Assembly (NCBI GenBank): GCA_964019335.1
Contig: OZ025677.1
Coordinates: 310,001-374,000, forward strand
Source of the DNA: Diplonema japonicum
Lineage: Eukaryota; Euglenozoa; Diplonemea; Diplonemida; Diplonemidae
Length of the DNA stretch: 64,000 nt
Reading direction: 5' to 3'
Part shown: positions 1-11,833 of the stretch, piece after piece
How the letters are laid out: each line of letters begins with the position of its first letter
How positions within the stretch are numbered: the first letter of the stretch is position 1
Translations under genes and position numbers: made by a program
Notes under the pieces: generated by a model
The model's database searches: none
What the model was told of the DNA's origin: nothing
The model's input: the letters and a program-made list of their open reading frames with translations, nothing else

Positions 1-301
1 AGAACTAAGTGAAACCACCACAAGTTGGTGTGCACTTAGCTCGCCTGATGTACCTATCCAGTCTTTTTTTCCTCTTCCCCCCCCCCCAATATATTTTTGT
101 TTCTCCATCTTCCTTTGCTCTTTTTCTACCACCACCCCCATCTTTTTCTCTCTGTTTTTTTCTTTGCTTTCTTTCTTTTCCTTTTCCTTTCCCCCTTTTT
201 TTTTATATCGATCTTCTTTTTCTTCCTCCTAAAGATATTAAATGCGCAACTCACAGAACTCATTTTCCTCCCGTCGTTTCATCGTCAAGAAAAGAACAGA
301 A
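1..301. other. Pyrimidine-rich leader upstream of first gene
   Basis: This stretch is dominated by C and T runs (about 61-235) and ends with several AG dinucleotides (for example after CCTCCTAAAG near 236 and GTCAAG near 290) shortly before the ATG at 302. No convincing coding region is seen. It could be a 5' untranslated region with a splice or trans-splice acceptor, or simply part of the low-complexity background common between genes here. Confidence 0.4.
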
Positions 302-2043
302 ATGAACGGCGCCAACTTGGCTAGCCTGCTCTTCGTTGTTCTTATTTGTGTCATTGCACATAATTCTTGGCAAAAGACTACAGTGCTCGTTGTAGACAGT
401 GCCGAGTCAAGATTAAAAGAACTGCTACATACCTCTGCTCCTGCCTCCACCACTGCCCCCACTCCGACCCCCACAGCGGCCCCCACTCCGGCTCCCACAG
501 CGGCTCCCACTCCGACCCCCACAGCGGCCCCCACTCCGACTCCCACAGCGGCCCCCACTCCGACTCCCACAGCGACCCCCACGACGGTCCCCACCCCTGC
601 CCCCCCTACACGCCTTCAGAATTCAGTTCAGATTATACGACCAAAGGGGCCTTGGTATGTTCTGATTGCAAATAAAGGGAGGGGTTATTATTATTTAAAA
701 AAAAAAGGTTCCTCGGGACATGCACCGGCACCAAGAGCAGCGGCGCCTGGATGCGCGAGTGGATCGAACTCCAAATTGCCGTCGGCGTGGACCACGTGTG
801 GGTCGCAGATGATAACAAGCCCAACAGCACCGACATCACCACCAATGTTCTGAAGCACTACGTCCGCCTTGGCTACGTCACCATCATACCAGTTGCTGCG
901 ACAGCCTACCCTGGGTGCGAACAGCTCTCCGGCCCTGATGGTAGACACAACTGTGCCCCTGTGAAGCACTGCTTCGCGCATGCCTCACCCCATGTGAAGT
1001 GGCTCCTCTTCGCCGACACCGACGAGTTCATCTTCCCCCACAACGGCTGCTCTCTGAAGGAGCACATCAAGAACCACTGCAACCCTGATGCCACACACAT
1101 CTATGTTAGGTGGGAGAGGTTCGGGACAAGCGGCTTTGAAGCCCACCCAGCTGGTCTGATGCTTGAGAACTTCCTCAGCTCAGGGGGGGTTTGCGAGAAG
1201 TTCTATGATGGATCCTGCGGGAAATGGCCTTTCACAAACTGCCCTGAGTGCAGGCACTCGAAGGTGATCTACAACACGGAGTGTGCGAAGGTGGAACATG
1301 CTGGGTGGATCCACTGGCCTGTGAACACCACCGACTGGAAGGCCCGTGGGATCAGAGAGTACACCAAGAGGAGGTGGGTGCACTCTGATGGTCCTGGTGC
1401 GCACTGGAAAAAAGGTGTTTGTAACTATACCGGGCTAAGAGAAGATAGCCGGCGGTGCAATGATTGGGCGATGAAAGGGGGCGGGTCGCAGAGGCCGAGG
1501 GAGTACACACCCGACTGCTGCACGGGGGGTATTGGGTACAACCATTACGGGACGCAGTCGAGGCAGTACTATGAGAGGAAGCAGATGAGTAGGAACACGA
1601 ACAAGAGGGGTTGGAGGACTGCTATTCATGGCATTGATCTGAACAACGTGTTGTCGTTCTCAATTCTAAAGTTCTTGAGGGCTGTGCGGAGGAGGTTCAT
1701 CGGGATGGGGGTGCAGGTGTCGGACAATGTGAAGTTCATGGAGCTGGGCGACGGGAAGTCGTGCTTCTTGGAGCAGAACTTCGTGTACAAAGCTACAGAC
1801 AAGACAACGACGGTGGCTGCGCCTAATGCAACTTCATCCTTTCAGTGCTGCTCTGCCTGCCACGAAGCTGAGATGTGCAAGGCCTTTACAGTATCTGATG
1901 GCTTGTGCACGCTCTTAATTGGTGCTGAGACCATCGTAAACACCGATTACAGAGATAACCCGTACCACCTAGCTGCCCAAAGAAAGTGGTCCATAAAGGA
2001 AGTCAGCGGGATACCCATGCTTGAGGGAGAATGTAGCCGATAG
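302..2043 (+). CDS. GT92-family (DUF23-like) glycosyltransferase, type II membrane protein, copy 1
   Basis: Spliced from 302-654 and 708-2043, giving 562 residues. The start at 302 puts a signal anchor (about residues 5-21) at the N-terminus; an in-frame ATG at 242 would add a basic extension and is less likely. A Pro/Thr/Ala-rich stem follows (codons about 45-105), then after the intron the catalytic domain, beginning FLGTCTGT and continuing with a WMREWIELQ segment, GVDHVW and the metal-binding FADTDEF (DxD, near base 1016). The late NHYGTQSRQYYERK segment matches the conserved C-terminal part of DUF23/GT92 enzymes. A Cys-rich PAN/apple-like region (QCCSACHEAEMCKAF) ends the protein. GT92 members transfer sugars, often galactose, in the Golgi; the actual donor and acceptor here are unknown. 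Copy 2 lies 4 kb downstream with the same intron position. Confidence 0.85.
655..707 (+). other. 53-nt intron of GT92 copy 1
   Basis: The donor is GTATGT and the acceptor follows an A-run (AAAAAAG). Removal joins TG to G, making the Trp codon of GPW followed by FLGTCTGT, exactly as in copy 2. Without splicing the reading frame diverges from the paralogue at this point, so the intron is well supported by comparison. Confidence 0.85.
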
Positions 2044-2744
2044 CTGGGGAATCGACTCGCACCTGGCACATTTCTTCTTCTTCTTTTTTTTTTTTTTTTT
2101 TTTTTTTTTGTTTTTTTCGAGAAAACAACAGAACAGGGTAACATAACATTAAGTTTAATTAGGTTTCGCGGTTTCCCTTTGTGAACCACTATGCTTAAAA
2201 TGTTTGCTTTCCCACCATGCCACCAACTTTACGTTAACTTGTCAAGTAACTTACCCTACGCTGTGACCCATCATGAAGCAGCTCCGGTGGAAAAACAGAG
2301 AACCCTTTTTTTTTTTGAACCCAAGTTTCCCGCTATTTAGCTTAACTTATGTTTCATCAGACACAACCCCTCTACCGTTACGTGATGATCCCCATGTACC
2401 TACCAGGGAGAAACGGGTTTTTTATCTTGACATGATAATGACCATGGTAACTTGAGCAAAGTTGTGGTTTGTAGCCCGGCCACCAGTGCCAGTCCATCAT
2501 TGCCAGCAGGTTAACCAACACCCATCTAAACGGTGATAAATAAAAAAAGTTCGGGTAACTGCGTGCGAAAGCGAGCTAAAGGTTACCTGCTCCGTTGTTT
2601 CTCTCTCTTTTCTCTTTTTTTTTCTTTCTTCCCCAGGAGTGTCTTCCTTTTCGCCCTTAAAGGATGGAGCACTGATTTTATCAGGAGACCAGTTGGTTTT
2701 TTTCTCAGGAATCCTGCCACATACTGCAGGTACACCTTGAATGT

Positions 2745-2747
<3 letters not shown>

Positions 2748-2806
<59 letters not shown>
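2748..2806. repeat. Poly-T tract, 59 nt
   Basis: Uninterrupted run of T. On the minus strand it is a poly-A tract, so it could mark a retroposed end, but no recognisable element body is attached. Length may be unreliable in the assembly. Confidence 0.9.
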
Positions 2807-2809
<3 letters not shown>

Positions 2810-4661
2810 TTACTACCTGTGGCGAAGTTATCGTTTTTCTTTTTGTAAATATCAAGTAACGCCTCAGAGAGCGCGGCCCACGGCCCACGGCCTGTCCTCC
2901 ATCATTTAAAACAAAGTCTTGGGAGTTATTTAAGACTTTGACATCTTTTGCAGTGACTAACAACTGGTATGTGCTTCATCTTTAAGGGCGGAGAGAAAGA
3001 AATGAAAAAGAGGGAAGAAAAAAAAGCTGTATCTTAACGTCGTGTCCATGCCCGAAGCGCACAGCAGTGCTCAGCGCAATCAACTTCTCTTCTACCGGGT
3101 AGGAGAATACGTTTACTTTTTTCTATATCCTTTTCTCAAAAGCCATCCATGACTGACAACCACGACGGCCGGTACCAAGATGCAACTGCAAAACGGTGGC
3201 AGGCAAGCCCCCCCCCCCCCCCCAGCCAAATGGTGTCAAATATAGCGAGCGAAAAAAAAGGAAAATAGATAGTTTTACCCGGATGTGGATTTAATATTTA
3301 ATATTTTAATATTTAATATTTAATATTTATGAAAGCGGAAAAAGTTTCAAATCTGAATCTTTTCGCCATTTGTATTTCCAAATTAATTTCGTTATTCTTT
3401 TTTTAAAAGTTTTTCTGGCCCCGTACCTCTCCGACAACCAAATTTTCCCTCGACCTTGAATTCGCTTCAAGTGTTGGTGCATGATGGGCATGCGGTTCGT
3501 CTGACATTGTCCGTAATTGTTGCCTGCACATTGACAGACCATAACTCCGAGTCCTCAGCACTAGACTCATCAAAGAAGATGCAAGGCTTCAAGCTACGGG
3601 GCGAGAAAGGCTACAACCCCTCAAAATCATATTGAGTATTGAGTCCAAATCCGGTATTTTCTTTTGTTTTTTTTAACCCTCTGTCTTATTACCGGGTGGA
3701 CCGGGAGGCCCAGGATGATAAGGCGGGGAGGGGTGTTTAAGAGAAGTCTTTTTCTTCCCCCCTTATTTGTTATTTCTTTTTTGTTTTAACCAGATTCGTG
3801 CACACAATATCTCTAACCGCACCCCTCCTGGTACGAAGAAGGATTGCAGTTGTTACTACTTGTTACTCCAGTCTTCAATCCTTGAAATTGTGCCTGTGAA
3901 GCCTCCAGCAACCTTGCCCTGGGTGACTGCAAAAACCAACGTTTTCATCTGACCGTCGGCATTGCTTTTGACGGGTTTTAGAGATATGCAGCGTTGCCCA
4001 ATCACTGGAAGCTCCTCTTTGGTATTAAATGGTGCACAATTGTTTAACAAGCCCTCGCTTCTTCCTCCCCTTCTTCCCCTTCCCCTTCTTTCATCCCCTT
4101 CTTTCATCATCTTCTTATAACAAAAGGTTCTCACCAAAGGAAAAAAGAAAAAAAGTGAAAACCGTATGCAAAAAAAAAATAAAGAAAAACAGAACGATAA
4201 AAAAAAATAAAAAAAGAATAAATAAAAACCAGTGATCAGTGCCGTGCTTCCGTGGTTGTCGCCTGTCGGCCACGGTAGTGTGTGCCATCACGGCTGTATT
4301 CTAAATACTGCAAAGTGGAAACTGTCGTACTGACAAACTTCGGGACGCCAAAGCACTGTCAGCTCGGAATTGATTCATAGTTATTTAGTTACAGTAGCCC
4401 TGGTCAAGTATTTTTTTTTTCTTCACCAGATTCGACCTTGGGTCGGTACTTGAGGCTTCAAAGAACGGGGTTTAGACCCTTTTTTTTTTAAAAGTTCCAT
4501 TTAAAATGCGGTATCAATCCGTATGAATGAAGAAGAAGAAAAAAAGAAAGTCTGTTTTCTTAAGAAATAATAAAATATATCTTTTTTTTACTAGATACCC
4601 CGTTCGTCATTTTCTTCACACAGCGGCGAAGACTCGGCTTAAAAATGGGTGGATTTTTTCA

Positions 4662-4683
4662 TTATTGCACTGGAGTGCAATAA
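4662..4683. repeat. Perfect 10-bp inverted repeat (hairpin)
   Basis: TTATTGCACT and its exact reverse complement are separated by two bases. It could be a transcript-end hairpin, a transposon relic or a protein-binding palindrome; nothing nearby decides. Confidence 0.7.
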
Positions 4684-4760
4684 TAAACCCTCGTTTCTAA
4701 GAGGGAAAACAAATGAGATCGGCCCGAAAGAACCGGTGTCTGAAATTTCATTTTCATTTT

Positions 4761-4806
4761 GAGCACTCCCCTGCACACTGAAACTTTATCAAAACCTTCT
4801 TGCAGT
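4761..4806 (-). repeat. Diverged interspersed repeat, copy 1
   Basis: Read on the minus strand this contains TTTTGATAAAGTTTCAGTGT followed by GCAGGGGAGTGCTCA. It is a diverged relative of the sequences at 5606-5652 and around the element at 56347-56691. Like 5606-5652, it lacks the inserted element seen in the third copy. Confidence 0.6.
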
Positions 4807-5012
4807 TTTGTGAAGTACAGTGACAAATGACGAAAAGAGGATAAGAATGACTTTCTTACTCTCAAATGGGCCATAATTTGTCATTTGGAAGCTTAATATT
4901 TAGTGTCATTTGGTTCACGTAAAAGATAAAGAAAAATTGAATAGAAAAAGAATATAAATATAAAGGCTCCTGATTACGTGTAAATCTCTTAATCTTCTCT
5001 CCAGTGTTTCCT

Positions 5013-5014
<2 letters not shown>

Positions 5015-5078
<64 letters not shown>
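5015..5078. repeat. Poly-T tract, 64 nt
   Basis: Uninterrupted T run, preceded by the pyrimidine-rich CTTC. No associated gene. Confidence 0.9.
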
Positions 5079-5079
<1 letters not shown>

Positions 5080-5092
5080 AATCCAGATTGTT

Positions 5093-5115
5093 TTAACCCC
5101 GCATTTAGGGGTTAA
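5093..5115. repeat. 8-bp inverted repeat TTAACCCC/GGGGTTAA
   Basis: Perfect 8-bp arms around a 7-nt loop, just downstream of the poly-T tract at 5015-5078. Function unknown. Confidence 0.6.
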
Positions 5116-5605
5116 TATAAAACCTGTTTGCACACCAAGGTGCAATAAAGCGTCGTTTGAAAAAAGAAAAAAAAAAAAATCAGCAAACCCTGATACCCGA
5201 AAGATCCGGAAGTTTTTTGACATGTGGCCGAGGCTTTCAAGCCATGGTTACGATTGACGGAACCATTCTCACCAATTCACGAAGGCGAGCCACCTTATTC
5301 CGAGATAGGCTGCGGTGTGCATCAGGTTAAATTGGATTCCTTTCCCCGAGAGATACTTATGAGGTTTGCATGACGTTCTTACGCTTTACTCTTTCGTCAC
5401 TTTCACTCACATGTAGGCCTGTGGTATTATGGATCCAGAGCTTTGCAGTGACATGTATTGAATCGATATCTTATGGGCTCTCCCGTGTCTGCCTCAACAG
5501 CAGCTAGCAACGACGGTCATTACAGTGAGTCTAAAATGACGAAGGGTTAAGGTACTTGCCCTCCAAATGAGCCAATTCTTTTTTTCTTTTCTTTTCTTTT
5601 CTTTT

Positions 5606-5652
5606 CCCTGAACGGTGAGCACCCACCCGCACACCGAAATTTATCAAATTTT
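5606..5652 (-). repeat. Interspersed repeat, copy 2 (empty site for the element at 56350-56688)
   Basis: The minus strand reads TTTGATAAATTTCGGTGTGC, then a GGGTGGGTGCTCACCGTTCAGGG segment. The same sequence flanks the element at 56350-56688, where it is interrupted exactly at the TAA. Here it is continuous, so this copy behaves as a related empty insertion site. Confidence 0.8.
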
Positions 5653-5653
5653 C

Positions 5654-5684
<31 letters not shown>

Positions 5685-5890
5685 CTTTTCTTTTCTTTTC
5701 TTTTCTTTTCTTTTCTTTTCTTTTCTTTTCTTTTCTTTTCTTTTCTTTTCTTTTCTTTTCTTTTCTTTTCTTTTCTTTTCTTTTCTTTTCTTTTCTTTTC
5801 TTTTCTTTTCTTTTCTTTTCTTTTCTTTTCTTTTCTTTTCTTTTCTTTTCTTTTCTTTTCTTTTCTTTTCTTTTCTTTTCTTTTCTTTTC
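5654..5890. repeat. (CTTTT)n pentanucleotide microsatellite, about 45 units
   Basis: Nearly perfect tandem CTTTT units across about 235 bp, flanked by a T-run and a C-run (about 5915-5930). A shorter block of the same unit sits at 5585-5605. It lies 130 bp upstream of GT92 copy 2. The frames it opens (KEKKR or LFFSF repeats) are not considered coding. Confidence 0.95.
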
Positions 5891-6025
5891 TTTTTTTTTT
5901 ATACAACTTTTGTTGCCCCCCCCCCCCCCGTTGGAAAAGGGACTGCCATATCTTTTAATGTCTTTCAATTTTGCGATTAGTCTTTCCTTCCATCACTTTT
6001 CGATAGGTATCTATTTCATTTAAAA

Positions 6026-7831
6026 ATGAACACATCAAATATTATAAGCATTCTGCTGATTGCATTATCTTCTTTTCTGCTGGCGTCACTTGGCAAAAGC
6101 CGGAACAAGGCACCCGACGACATCGCTGTGGCCGACCGGGAGGCAGTTGTTAAGGAAATCGACAACATTCTGAAGTCGACCACGGACACCACCAAGGTAG
6201 CAGCACCCCCAGTTGTAGAGAAGATGGTGACAAAAGAAGTGCAAAAACAAGAAGCGGCACCAAAGCCCTGCACCCAAAACGCCAAAAAAGATCAAAACAA
6301 AGACCAAACCAAAGATCAAAACAAAGATATGAAGAAGGGATCCACCCCGTTGACAGGGGACGAAAGGGACATCCATCCCAAGGCAAAGACGAAGTTCCTG
6401 CGCCTTCAGAACTCCGAGAAGACGATCGACACCCAGGGACCTTGGTATGATCGGTAACTAGTTCTTACAATTCTCTTTCCTAGGTTCCTCGGGACATGCA
6501 CCGGCACTAAAAGCAGCGGCGCCTGGATGCGCGAGTGGATCGAACTCCAAATTGCCGTCGGCGTGGACCACGTGTGGGTCGCAGATGACAACAAGCCCAA
6601 CAGCACCGACATCACCTCCAGCGTTCTAAAGTACTACGAGCGCATTGGCTACGTCACCATCATCCCCGTCGCCCCAACCGTTTATCCTGGGTGCGAGCAG
6701 CTTTCAGGTCCGGACAACAGACACAACTGTGCCCCTGTGAAGTCATGTTTCAAGCATGCCTCACCCCATGTGAAGTGGCTCCTCTTCGCCGACACCGACG
6801 AGTTCATCTTCCCCCACAACGGCTGCTCTCTGAAGGAGCACATCAAGAACCACTGCAACCCTGATGCCACACACATCTATGTTAGGTGGGAGAGGTTCGG
6901 GACAAGTGGTTTCGAGACCCACCCCAATGGCATGATGCTTGAGAACTTCCTCGCCTCTGGGGGCACCTGCGACAAGAGGTTCAACGGGCACTGCGCGAAG
7001 TACCCGTACCACAACTGCCCTGAGTGCAGGTGGTCGAAGGTGATCTACAACACGGAGTGTGCGAAAGTGGAACATGCTGGTTACATCCACTGGCCTGTGA
7101 ACACCACCGACTGGAAGGAGAGCAAGCTGCCTGAATACAAGAAGATGCAGTGGGTGAAGTCTCCCGGGACTGGAGGGAATTGGAAGAAAGAAACGTGCCA
7201 GTACACAGGACTGATTGCAGATGCAGTGAAGTGCAACAAATGGGCGAAGTTTGGTGGTGGGTCGAAGAGGCCGAAGGAGTACACACCCGACTGCTGCACG
7301 GGGGGTATTGGGTACAACCATTACGGGACGCAGTCGAGGCAGTACTATGAGAGGAAGCAGAAGAACAAGAACGAGAACAAGAGGGGTTGGAGGGCTGCAC
7401 TGAGGGGCCTTGATCTGAATGACGTGCTGTCGTTCTCTGTGCTGAAGTTCGTGAAGGCTGTGCGGAGGAGGTTCACTGGACTGGGGGCACAGGTGTCGGA
7501 CAGTGTGAAATTTGTTGATTTGAAGGGAGGAAAGGAGGATGGCAAGAGCTGCTTCATAGAGACAAACTGGGCCTACACACCAACAGAGACAACTGTCTCG
7601 CTTGAAGTAACCGAAGCGAAGAAGTCACAGCAATGCTGCAGGGCATGTCACCAGAATGCTATGTGCAAGGCATTCACTTTCGTCAACAGTACCTGCAACC
7701 TACTTATCGGAGCGGACAAAATCCCCCGCACAGAGGTGAAGCACAACCCGTACCAAGTCCATGCTAACCGGAAGTGGGCCATCAACATACTCTCAGGAAT
7801 CCCAATGAGGGAAGGCATTTGCGGGGTTTGA
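6026..7831 (+). CDS. GT92-family (DUF23-like) glycosyltransferase, type II membrane protein, copy 2
   Basis: Spliced from 6026-6444 and 6484-7831, 588 residues. A signal anchor (about residues 5-22) is followed by a stem unlike that of copy 1: acidic/basic, with KDQNKDQTKDQNKD repeats (about residues 90-112). Just before the intron both proteins share RLQNS and GPW. The catalytic domain has WMREWIELQ, GVDHVW, the DxD motif in FADTDEF (near 6792) and NHYGTQSRQYYERK, then the same Cys-rich apple-like end (QCCRACHQNAMCKAF). Parts of the domain are identical to copy 1 at base level while others are diverged, suggesting gene conversion. Predicted to act in the Golgi lumen; donor and acceptor sugars are not known. 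An AATAAA lies at about 7856. Confidence 0.86.
6445..6483 (+). other. 39-nt intron of GT92 copy 2
   Basis: Donor GTATGA, acceptor TTTCCTAG, same position and phase (after the second base of Trp in GPW) as in copy 1. An in-frame TAA shortly after the donor shows it must be removed to make the full protein. Confidence 0.85.
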
Positions 7832-10800
7832 GATTCTTTTTTGAAGGCAGAAGTGAATAAAAATTAATTTAAATCACCCCCATACGGTCCCCTGGTTCGG
7901 GATGCGGTTCATTAAAAAATACCCCCTATCTAAATAATGCAAACTGTTTCCCCTCTTTTTTCTTGCTCTGTGTCCTGTGTTCCTTATTTTCTTTTTTTTC
8001 TCCACGTCTCCTTTGCTCCTCCCGAGGCGTGGAGTGCCTACGCCTCGGATCATAACCCGATTCGAGGCGCAGAAAACTCAAGTACTACACACTTCTGGTG
8101 AAAGGGAAGGCTGTCAACCGTATTTGTACTTAATTGGGGGGGGGGGGGGGGGGGGGTGCAACCTATCAAGTAATAGTGACACGTTCTCCTTGAGTAGCTG
8201 TGCCCTCGTTCCGTAATAAGTACAAATACCGGTAGAAAAGAGTAAATGGCGCTGGGAGCTGGTGCCCAAAGAAGGAAAAAAATAAAAAAAATTAAAAAGA
8301 TAAAAAAATGAATGGCGAAAAGACCTTCGCTGCCAACAATAAAGACGACTTATTTCATCTTGTTGTTTACAGCAAAAGGGGAAAATGTGCTGGCAGAGCG
8401 AAAAGAAGGTGGGAGGGGGGGAAAAATCGGCTCTTGGTAAAAGAGTCGCAAAAAAAAAAAAGATTTTTTTTATTCCTCTATAATTTTCTGCTCAGTGTAT
8501 TAAGTTTTCTCTTCCTCACCCCTCACCCCTTTTATTCTGGTTGAATGAAGACCCAGGTAATCAGGCAACACCTCCCTTTTTTGTGAGCCAACGAAACCCA
8601 CCGCCGTCGAAGTTATAGGACTGGGCCCGTTGGTGTTGTTAGCAGCTAAGGTGAGTGGCGACACCCCAGGTGGCGTGTTGGCTGTTTAATACCAGGAAGA
8701 ATGCCCCTCCCCTGTCGCCGGGTGGCACCACACGCCCGATGATATGATCATAATAAAAGCTGACACCCACGTGGCGTTGATTTGGCTGGTCTTTTGGAAA
8801 AGCGGCCTTTAATTACGTAGTACCACTTCGTTTTACTATCTGATTTCTTTTTCAAATTCTTCGCATCTTCCCCCTCTAAGCTATTTAATATTCTTTCATT
8901 TCTGTCGCATTTCTTCTTTTCCATTGTTCCCCCCCCTCGTTTTCCTGCCATCCCTTCCATAAAGGAAGTCCCTTTTCTTTTTCTTTCTCTTATCGAACGC
9001 TTCACTGCGCGGAAACCCGTTGTTTTCGGGGTTAGGAAAGCAAGAAAACCGGAATCTTTGACAGAAGGGAGGGGGGAAAAGTCATCAAGGGAACAGGAGA
9101 AAGAAAGAGAGAAAGAAAGAGAAGAAAGAAGGAAACGAAAAAGAAAAAGAGAAGTGGGTAAACTTCCCCTGAAAATATCTTATTGCCAAGACATTCTTTT
9201 GCCCCCCCCTCTCCCCCCATTTGATGGCGGTATGCTCCGCCTGTGCTTCCCGCTAGAAGACAAGTAGCTTGACATTCTTTTTTTCTTTTATAGCTTGCTC
9301 GGGTTGATTGGCACGATGCTGGCTATTTATTGCTTCTTTTTTTTTTGTCCCCATCTCTTTTCTCCTTGCACCCCCAATTCATCATCTCAGCAGCAAGCCT
9401 ATACAAGTCGTGAGCTTTTGGTTTCCATAATGAGAACCCCCCCCTTTTTTTTATCCTTTCTTTTTTTTACTTGCCAATATATTGCTGTGCAAGACTATGG
9501 CGCTTGGTACATGAAAGAACTGCTGCAAACAACCCCAGCGAGAAAAGAAAATTCAGTTTTGTTCTTTTTCTCCTTCCTTTTTTTTTTGATATTACCTGCA
9601 GTATCCTCCCTATGGCCGTGGTGAAGCCATTTCTTTAAAAAAGCTGCTACTTGAAACCCCTTTGTACTGGTCTGAGGAAGAGCGGTCTCTGACCTAGTTT
9701 CTCCCTTTTTTCTTCTCCCCCCTTCGAAACCAAAAAGGCTAAAAAAGAAAAGATCCCATTTTAACGTGGTGCCCTTGAAGAACTTCTTTTCTTGTTGTTT
9801 GTTTCGTCGCTAGGATTGAAGAGCAGCCTTTTTTAATTTATTGCTGCGAACCTCTATGTCTCATGGAGTTCCATGATGTTAAGAAAAAAATTAAATACAA
9901 ATTTCGCAAAACATTTCTTTAAAAATCTTCTTTTTATTGCGATAAAGAGGTTCACAGTGTTTTTTTTTTTTTTTTTTTTTTTTTTTCGGATTTCCCCTCA
10001 TTCTGCACTCCATGACAGGTACTTCGTGGGGTGTGCTTCCGGTTCGTTTCTGTTTTTTTCTTTTTTCCCCTGATTTAAAAAAAGGGGGAGGATTCGAGTC
10101 TGCAATATTTATTCTTTTTCTTCATTCTGTTTATTTCTTGCTCTTGATTCTGCCTTCAGGGGCCTTACATGCCACGATATTCTACAACGGGTAAGAGAGC
10201 GGCCACCGTGTCAGCAGACCTATATCCATTTCTTGAGCATAGGAAAACAGTGTTAGCAATAAATGAGACAAGAATCTTTGCAGGATAGCACGCTTTTTTT
10301 TTTTTTTTTTTTTTTTGCCCAACAAAAAATCTAAGAAATAATTATCTTGAGTTCTGAATATTAGTGTACAGGGGCTTTAATTCAATGGGGAAGCGTAAAA
10401 GAAAGAAAGAAAGAAAAAAAAAACAGAAACCAAGGGGGGTGAAATTGCGTTGCCTTGACATCATGTCAGGCTTTCTGCCATTGGCATGGGAAAGCAGCAA
10501 TTTTTATGCTTTTTCTTTTCCCTGTGTGGAGAGCAAGAAAAAAAATACAAAGGCGGAAAAAGAACAAGACGTTGGCAAAGCACAAAATAAAAAAGATTCA
10601 TAAGCTGTGGCTATCTCATAGATTTGTATCTCGTTTTAGCAAGATTTCTTTTTTTCTTTTTTTTTTTTGTTAGGAAAAAGTTACAATGTCAAATGGGCGG
10701 GGGTACACCTCCCCCCCTATTTTTCCGGCTTTGAGTATGGCCCTAAGAAGGGTAGGCGTTTTTGCTTGGTCGTTTCTATTGAGAAGGAGAAAGAAATATA

Positions 10801-11796
10801 AAACAAAAAGAAAATAAAGCCAATTACTGTAAAAGTGCAAACTGGAAAAGCACCCGTACTAATTCCCGACGCGCCCAAATCCCCCCCTAATCTCCCCCCT
10901 TCAAGAAAACTCCCGAACAAAAAATGTAGTCCGGCTTGTTCTCGGCCGCGAAAAAAAAACCCTGACATTTGTCACAGTATTGCCCGGGCAACCGTGGCAA
11001 TAGAGGGAGTTCCTTTCTTTTTTTTTATTTTATTTTTTTTAAAGTGGGCAATGAAGATAGCAAAGGTTGTGAGATACGAACAAAAGAAAAGGAAATAAAA
11101 AGATCACCAATTGGTTTCTTTAGCTCTTCGAATGTCTACTATTGTTCTCTTGTTCCTTACATCTTTCAATCTTTTTGCAGTCTCTATCTTGTTCATGCGC
11201 TTTGAATTCAAGTATTAGAGTTTTGAGGCTTGATAAACGGGACAAATTCAAGAAGCCACAAGCATCCTTAACAACACTCCCAACACTAGCTGCACAGCTG
11301 GTTTAATCCCCCTTTTTCTTTCATTCTCTTTCTTTTCTATTTTTCTCCATCTCCTGTTTTTCTTCTTCTTTCTTTTCTTCTTCAAATGGTGCAACAATGA
11401 GGCTTTAATGTCTTTTTGTGTGCATTTTCGCAGCTTTTTTTTTAATCTTTTCTGAACCCCCATTTCCCCTCTAAATTTCTGAAATTGTATGCGAAGAGTT
11501 TTTGAAAGAGAAAAAAGAGAAGAAAGGAAGAGAGAAATAAAGTAGCGTCTTCGATATAGCAAGATCGCAGACCATTTGTCTCCCTTTTTCTCTTTATTTT
11601 TCCTTCTCTTCTTTCTTTCTTTCTTTCTTTCCCCCCTCTCATTCACTTTCTTATGATACTTTATATTTAACAAACCCAGCAGGAAAAACCCGCAAACATT
11701 GAAGAAAAGATCTTGAGGAGAAGGAAAAAAAAAAGAAGGAAAAACAGGATCCGGTTAAAAAGAACAAAGAAAAAGAAGAAAGAAAAAAAGAAATGG

Positions 11797-11833
<37 letters not shown>

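Larger units (their letters stand above)
2044..6025. other. Intergenic, low-complexity and repeat-rich
   Basis: No supported gene. It holds T-runs, a C-run (3210-3223), an AT-rich block of repeated ATTTAAT units (about 3285-3330), two hairpins, a pair of diverged interspersed repeats and a long CTTTT array, the main ones listed separately. Short open frames here are mostly homopolymer or low-complexity translations. Confidence 0.6.

Noticed and set aside
5531-5980. Lys/Arg- or Phe/Leu-repeat proteins over the CTTTT array
   Set aside because: Pure microsatellite translation with no conserved flank.
9295-9624. 109-codon plus-strand frame with hydrophobic runs
   Set aside because: Starts at TTG, is dominated by T-run Phe/Leu translation and shows no domain.
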